64,000 bases of DNA from Rhodovibrio salinarum DSM 9154 (lineage in GTDB: Bacteria; Pseudomonadota; Alphaproteobacteria; Kiloniellales; Rhodovibrionaceae). The stretch spans positions 2,677,660-2,741,659 of the forward strand of contig NZ_KI911559.1 of assembly GCF_000515255.1 (NCBI RefSeq), given 5' to 3'. Below the pieces are notes generated by a model that saw only the letters and a program-made list of their open reading frames with translations, was not told the origin of the DNA and ran no database searches. The translations under genes were made by a program, and so were the position numbers. Within the stretch, counting starts at the first letter, position 1. Each line of letters starts with the position of its first letter. Positions 59,649 to 64,000 of the stretch are shown here, in pieces.

Positions 59649-60068
59649 CTACTGAACCGGCACCTGTGGCTCGCCGTCGCCGGACCCGCTATCGCCGCCG
59701 CTGGGGACGTTAGCGCCCGAGTCGCCCGGGTCCGTGGCTCCGGCACCGCTGTCCGAACCGGTCGACGGTGGGGTCTGCTGTTCGCTGGCCGGCACCTGAT
59801 CCAGGATCGAGTCCGTCTGTGTGCCGCTCGAGGCGAAGATCGTCAGCAGAATCGAAGTGGCCATAAACCCCGCCGCGAGCACCGCGGTGGTCCGGGTCAG
59901 GGCGTTGGCCGTGCCACGCCCGCCCAGGAAGCCCTGCAGGCCGGCGCCGCCACCGCCGGCACCGCCGCCGCCGATGCCCAGGCCGCCGCCCTCGCTTGGC
60001 TGCAGCAGAACGAGGATCACGAGCGCGATCGCGATCAGCAGGTGAATGACGAGGAGAACCGTTGTCAT
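59649..60068 (-). CDS. secG: Preprotein translocase subunit SecG
   Basis: Small membrane subunit assisting the SecYE channel. The 139-residue protein has two hydrophobic helices (about 3-23 and 55-76) with the family loop VLLQPSEGGGLGIGGGG and FLGGRGTANALTRTTAVLA. The C-terminal 45 residues are a low-complexity Gly/Ser/Asp/Pro tail, longer than in the E. coli protein. It follows tpiA, as usual in this group. Confidence 0.93.
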   Translation of the reverse strand: MTTVLLVIHLLIAIALVILVLLQPSEGGGLGIGGGGAGGGGAGLQGFLGGRGTANALTRTTAVLAAGFMATSILLTIFASSGTQTDSILDQVPASEQQTPPSTGSDSGAGATDPGDSGANVPSGGDSGSGDGEPQVPVQ

Positions 60069-60276
60069 GACGTCCGCGTTCTTCGGTGTCTGTAGAATCC
60101 GCGCGATACCCGCGCCTTAGGAACTGCTGCCGGTCGGCAACAGTTCGGCGCCAAGCATACGTCGGTCGTCGTTGGCGCGCAGGTCTAAAGCCTTCCGCGC
60201 CAGTTTTCCAGAGCGGGTTTTGCCCCAGGCCTATGAACGTGCCGCAAAGCAGCACGCCACACCGCACGTCGGTGGG

Positions 60277-61026
60277 TTAGCCCGCAGCTTTACCGATTTC
60301 CCAGAAATCATCCGCCTTCAAGCTCGCGCCGCCGACCAGGGCGCCGTCGACGTTCTCCGTCGCCATCAGCTCCCCCGCGTTGGCCGGCTTGACAGAGCCG
60401 CCGTAAAGGATGCGCACCTGCGCGCCCGCCGTATCGCCATAGGCTTTCTTTAGTTGCGCGCGCACATGGGCATGGGCTTCGCGGACATCCTCCGCGGTGG
60501 CCGTGCGACCGGTGCCAATCGCCCAGACCGGTTCGTAGGCAACCACCAACTCGCCCTCGCCCGCTGCAGGCAGCGATCCTTCGAGCTGGCGGGTCAACAC
60601 GTCCATCGCCTTGCCGGCGTCGCGTTCTTCCTGGGTCTCGCCGATGCACAGGATCGGGGTGATGCCGTGGGCGCGTGCCGCCTCCGCCTTGGCCTGGACC
60701 AGTTCATCGCTTTCCTTGTGGTCCTGCCGGCGCTCCGAATGGCCGACGATGACGTGGCTGCAGCACAAGTCGTCCAGCATCCCTGGCGCAACATCGCCGG
60801 TGTGGGCGCCCTTCTCCTCGAAATGGCAGTCCTGGGCACCCAGCTTGACCGGACTTCCGGACAGCTGCTCGGCCACCAAGTGCAGCAGGGTGAAAGGTGG
60901 GCAGACCAGCCAGTCCACATCCGGCGCCTCGCTGCCCCGGGCGCGCTCGGCAAGTGTCTTGGCGAGCGCCGTGCCGTCCGCGCGCTGGCCGTTCATCTTC
61001 CAGTTGCCGGCGATCAGCTTGCGCAT
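60277..61026 (-). CDS. tpiA: Triosephosphate isomerase
   Basis: Interconverts dihydroxyacetone phosphate and glyceraldehyde 3-phosphate. The start MRKLIAGNWKMNGQ at 61026 has GGGAGAGG upstream and gives 249 residues. Catalytic residues are the lysine in NWKMNG, the histidine in VIVGHSERR and the glutamate in VVAYEPVWAIGTG; YGGSVKPANAGE binds phosphate. It is divergent from the LysE-like gene across 135 bases. Confidence 0.97.
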   Translation of the reverse strand: MRKLIAGNWKMNGQRADGTALAKTLAERARGSEAPDVDWLVCPPFTLLHLVAEQLSGSPVKLGAQDCHFEEKGAHTGDVAPGMLDDLCCSHVIVGHSERRQDHKESDELVQAKAEAARAHGITPILCIGETQEERDAGKAMDVLTRQLEGSLPAAGEGELVVAYEPVWAIGTGRTATAEDVREAHAHVRAQLKKAYGDTAGAQVRILYGGSVKPANAGELMATENVDGALVGGASLKADDFWEIGKAAG

Positions 61027-61161
61027 CGCCCTCTCCCATCCCTGTCGCTGTGTCGAGGCGTCCGAAAAACCGCCGCGTCTGTTAGCACAGCTTTCCCAGG
61101 GCAGACCAGCGCACCACCATCGTGCTTGGCCGCCTTGCTGTGACCGGTTAGCGTGCGTTGG

Positions 61162-61785
61162 ATGAGCATCGAATTCCTGGTCACCGCATTGATCGTTGTC
61201 GCCGTGCCCGGGGCGGGCGCGCTCTATACCGTGGCGACCGGGCTTGCTCGCGGACGGCGCGCCAGCCTGGTGGCGGCGTTTGGCTGTACGATTGCGATCT
61301 TGCCGCACATCGCCGCCGCGATCACCGGGCTGGCCGCGTTGCTGCATACCAGCGCGCTCGCGTTCCAGCTGCTCAAGTACGCCGGCATCCTCTATCTGCT
61401 GTATCTAGCCTGGCAGACCCTCCGAGCCCGCGGCGCACTGCAACTGGACACCGGTGGTGCCAAAGAGTCTCAGACCAAGAACGACCGACAGATCGTCGGA
61501 CAGGCGATTCTGATCAACCTGTTGAACCCCAAGCTGTCGATCTTCTTCCTGGCATTCCTGCCACAGTTCGTCCCGGCCGGGGCGACCGACGGGCTGGCGC
61601 GCATGGTCCAGCTGTCGGCGGTGTTCATGGCCCTGACGTTCGTCGTGTTCGCCTTTTACGGGATGTTTGCTGCTGCCACCCGGCACTACGTGCTCAGCCG
61701 ACCATCGGTCATGGGCTGGCTGCGCCGCGGCATTGCAGCGACGTTCGTCGGCCTGGGCGCCCGACTGGCGCTCGCTGAGCGTTGA
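61162..61785 (+). CDS. LysE/RhtB-family amino-acid exporter
   Basis: Membrane exporter of about six helices, 207 residues from the ATG at 61162. The family pattern is seen in VPGAGALYTVATGLARGRRASL near the N-terminus (PG-Y-G-RG core), the loop ILYLLYLAWQTLRA and ILINLLNPKLSIFFLAFLPQFV. Substrate (threonine, homoserine, lysine or other) is not predictable. The preceding GTG at 61153 is a possible but less likely start. Confidence 0.88.
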   Translation: MSIEFLVTALIVVAVPGAGALYTVATGLARGRRASLVAAFGCTIAILPHIAAAITGLAALLHTSALAFQLLKYAGILYLLYLAWQTLRARGALQLDTGGAKESQTKNDRQIVGQAILINLLNPKLSIFFLAFLPQFVPAGATDGLARMVQLSAVFMALTFVVFAFYGMFAAATRHYVLSRPSVMGWLRRGIAATFVGLGARLALAER

Positions 61786-61967
61786 GCGTCGGCTAAGCCT
61801 GCGGCAAGCCGACATCGTGCCGCACCGGGATTGCCGGTTGCCCCTCCCCGCCCGGATTTCTAAGATGCGCGCGTTTTCCGGCGTCCGGCGCGTCGCGGGG
61901 CGGCGTCCCGAACGTCGGCGCTGACGCGCGCATCTTTATCCCACCATCGAGGGCCGCGCTCCCCGTC

Positions 61968-63851
61968 ATGCAGACCAGCTTCCGACGCACCTTCACCAAA
62001 GCCGTCACGATCGTCCTGTTCAGCCTGCTGATCGCCTCCTTCGCACTCTGGGGCGTGGGCGACATCTTCCGCGATACCGGCGGCAGCCAGACCGTGATCA
62101 AGGTCGGCGATCAGGAAGTCGGCCAAGCGGAGTTCCAGCGCTCCTTCCAGCGCGAGTTCAACCGGGTGCGCCAACAGATCGGCGGACAGCTGGATATGCA
62201 GACAGCGCGCCAGCTAGGCCTGGTCGATCAGATCGTACGGCAGACGGTCACACGTCTGCTGTTCGACCAGAAAGCGCGTGATCTGGGCCTGGTGGTGAGC
62301 GACGACCAGGTCGTCCAACGTATCCGCCAGCAGGAGGCCTTCCGCACGGCCGGCCAGTTCAACCGGCAACTGTTCGAGCAGACGCTGCGTCAGAGCGGCC
62401 TGTCGGAGGCGCGCTATGTCGATTTACTGAAAAGCGATATCGACCGCCAACACCTGGCAACCGCCGCCGCCGGCGCGCTGCAAATGCCGCAGGCGATGGC
62501 CGAGGCGCTCTATCGCTACCGCAACGAACGCCGGATCGCGGACTATCTCGTGGTGCGCAACGACAGCTTCGAGATTCCAGACCCGGACAGCGCAACCCTG
62601 CAGCAGTACTACGAGGACAACAGCAGCCAGTTCATGGCGCCTGCCTACCGCGCGCTCACGGTGCTGCACCTCGATCCGGAGGCGCTGGCGAACGAGGTCG
62701 CGGTCGGCGAGGACGAACTGCGCGAAGCGTTCGAAAACAACCGCGACCGCTTCGGCCAGCCGGAAACGCGTGAGCTGCGGCAGATCGTCCTGGACAGCCA
62801 GGATGCGGCGGAACAAGCGCGCGCGATGCTGTCCGAGGGGCGCAGCTTTGCCGCGGTCGCCCAGGAGTTGACCGGCAGCGCCCCCGCCGATCTGGGCGAA
62901 AATCGCCGCAACCAGTTGCTGGATGCCTTGCGGAAGCCTGCATTCAGCACGGATGAAGGCGCGGTCACCGAACCGATTGAAAGCCCGCTCGGCTGGCATC
63001 TAGTCAAGGTCGACACGGTGAACGCGGGCAAAACGCCGGACTTTGAAGAAGTGAAGGACCGGTTGCGCGCCGACTTGGTACGCGACAAAGCAGTCGATCG
63101 GCTGGTCGAGATGGCGAACACCGTCGATGACCAACTAGCGAGCGGTGCCACGATCGCCGAGGCCGCGCAGCAGGTCGGCTTCGAGGTGCGCAAGATCGAT
63201 GCGATCAGCCGCCAGGGCAACGCGCCCGACGGCGAGCCGGTCGCGGAGATTCCGCAGTCTGGCGACTTCTTGCAGACGGCCTTCGAAACCGCACAGGGCG
63301 AGCAGAGCCTGCTGCAGGAGACCGACAACGGCGGCTACTACGTTCTGCGCGTCGACGGGGTCACGCCCGAGCAGGCCCGGCCCTTGGACGAGGTACGCGA
63401 TCAGGTACTCAGTGCCTGGCGCGCGGACCAGCGGGCGCAGGAGGCGCAGAAGACGGCCGAACATATCGCCGACCGTCTCGACGAAGGCGCCACGCTGGCG
63501 CAGTTCGCCGACGACCGCGGATTGTCGGTGCAAACCACGCAGCCGCTAACCCGCGGCGACAACCGGCAGGCTGGACCCGTCGGCCGGGCGTTGGCCGGCC
63601 AGCTGTTCGGGATCGAGGTCGGCGGTGCGACCACCGCGGGTGTGCAAAACGGTGTCGCCGTGGCACAGCTGAAGGAGGTCCAAAGCGCCAATCCGGGGGA
63701 CGACCCGGAAGCGGTCGCGCAGCTACGCGAACGGGCGCGCCAGGGGCTGCGCTCCGACGTGCTGGCGTCGTTCGCCAATGCGCTGCGCAACCACTACGAC
63801 GTTCAGGTCAACCAGCAGCTGCTCGACCGCATCATCAACCGCAGTTCCTAA
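61968..63851 (+). CDS. ppiD: PpiD-like periplasmic chaperone (SurA N-terminal domain)
   Basis: Membrane-anchored folding factor near the Sec channel. The 627 residues start with a short cytoplasmic part, one membrane helix (about 12-32), then a SurA-N-like chaperone region (QVGQAEFQRSFQREFNRVRQQ, core QAEFQRSF), a PPIase parvulin-like domain (RELRQIVLDSQDAAEQA, LGWHLVKVDTV) and a C-terminal domain. The parvulin active site looks only partly conserved, as in many PpiD proteins, so chaperone rather than isomerase activity is likely. In relatives it lies between tpiA and trpE. Confidence 0.9.
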   Translation: MQTSFRRTFTKAVTIVLFSLLIASFALWGVGDIFRDTGGSQTVIKVGDQEVGQAEFQRSFQREFNRVRQQIGGQLDMQTARQLGLVDQIVRQTVTRLLFDQKARDLGLVVSDDQVVQRIRQQEAFRTAGQFNRQLFEQTLRQSGLSEARYVDLLKSDIDRQHLATAAAGALQMPQAMAEALYRYRNERRIADYLVVRNDSFEIPDPDSATLQQYYEDNSSQFMAPAYRALTVLHLDPEALANEVAVGEDELREAFENNRDRFGQPETRELRQIVLDSQDAAEQARAMLSEGRSFAAVAQELTGSAPADLGENRRNQLLDALRKPAFSTDEGAVTEPIESPLGWHLVKVDTVNAGKTPDFEEVKDRLRADLVRDKAVDRLVEMANTVDDQLASGATIAEAAQQVGFEVRKIDAISRQGNAPDGEPVAEIPQSGDFLQTAFETAQGEQSLLQETDNGGYYVLRVDGVTPEQARPLDEVRDQVLSAWRADQRAQEAQKTAEHIADRLDEGATLAQFADDRGLSVQTTQPLTRGDNRQAGPVGRALAGQLFGIEVGGATTAGVQNGVAVAQLKEVQSANPGDDPEAVAQLRERARQGLRSDVLASFANALRNHYDVQVNQQLLDRIINRSS

Positions 63852-63900
63852 CCGTTCGCGCCCGGCACCGTCCGGGCGCTTTTCCAGCACGCCGGATCCC

Positions 63901-64000
63901 ATGCAGGTCACCCCAGACTTCGACCGCTTCGCCGCGTTGTATGAGGCGGGTACGCCACAAGTCGTGCACACCGCCATGATCGCCGATCTGGAGACGCCTG
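63901..64000 (+). CDS. trpE: Anthranilate synthase component I (3' end outside the window)
   Basis: Only the first 33 residues (MQVTPDFDRFAALYEAGTP and following) are present; the frame is open to the window edge. The N-terminal pattern, the 49-base spacing after ppiD and the common ppiD-trpE order in alphaproteobacteria support TrpE, which starts tryptophan synthesis from chorismate. The evidence from so short a piece is limited. Confidence 0.72.
   Translation, partial: MQVTPDFDRFAALYEAGTPQVVHTAMIADLETP

Overview
This 64 kb window looks like ordinary chromosomal DNA of a GC-rich alphaproteobacterium. The gene order points to Rhodospirillales or a close relative: dusB-ntrB-ntrC-ntrY-ntrX, then trkA, hfq and hflX; and tpiA-secG-pyrG-kdsA-eno-ftsB-pdhA-pdhB-pdhC-lpdA-lipA. 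Supporting traits are a fused ispDF, a pyruvate dehydrogenase E1 beta with its own lipoyl domain, an NtrX without a GAFTGA motif, and groES-groEL under a CIRCE operator. The placement is inferred from gene content and synteny; no rRNA or tRNA gene was recognised in the window.

Layout. 1-10.5 kb (plus strand): the end of a malonyl-CoA synthetase-like ligase, a membrane-anchored penicillin-acylase-family hydrolase, threonine ammonia-lyase, an orphan motB, an RDD membrane protein, a circularly permuted ATP-grasp / alpha-E pair, and the aminoacyl-protein transferase bpt. 10.7-14.3 kb: a TRAP transporter (P, Q and M subunits) whose receptor gene is clearly poorer in GC than its neighbours. 14.3-19.7 kb: a cobalamin riboswitch followed by a TonB-dependent receptor and BtuF-, BtuC- and BtuD-like ABC genes, that is, a vitamin B12 uptake operon. 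19.8-28.7 kb (minus strand): bioY, parC, a DUF4345 protein, a DadA-like oxidoreductase, recO, an inositol-monophosphatase-family gene, and groES-groEL with promoter, CIRCE and terminator.

28.7-42.4 kb: hflX, hfq, a HAD phosphatase, a D-amino-acid-transaminase-like gene, trkA, a divergent bfd-bfr iron-storage pair, and the nitrogen regulators ntrX, ntrY, ntrC and ntrB with dusB. 42.4-44.1 kb: an IS5/IS427-type insertion sequence with two overlapping frames and clear ends, inserted exactly at the stop codon of a CcsA/YpjD-like gene. 44.2-47.2 kb (plus): ispDF-pgpA-cinA-CPBP. 47.2-61.0 kb (minus): a COQ10-like gene and the lipA-to-tpiA core block. 61.2-64.0 kb (plus): a LysE-type exporter, a PpiD-like chaperone and the start of trpE.

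Functionally the window is mostly housekeeping: central carbon metabolism (tpiA, eno, the PDH complex), nitrogen control, proteostasis, isoprenoid precursors and cofactor uptake. I found no CRISPR array, prophage, toxin-antitoxin module or obvious new defence system. The points most worth a second look are the ATP-grasp/alpha-E pair beside bpt, the GC-poor TRAP receptor, the structured leader of the B12 operon, the IS insertion at a stop codon, and several palindromes and hairpins in intergenic DNA.
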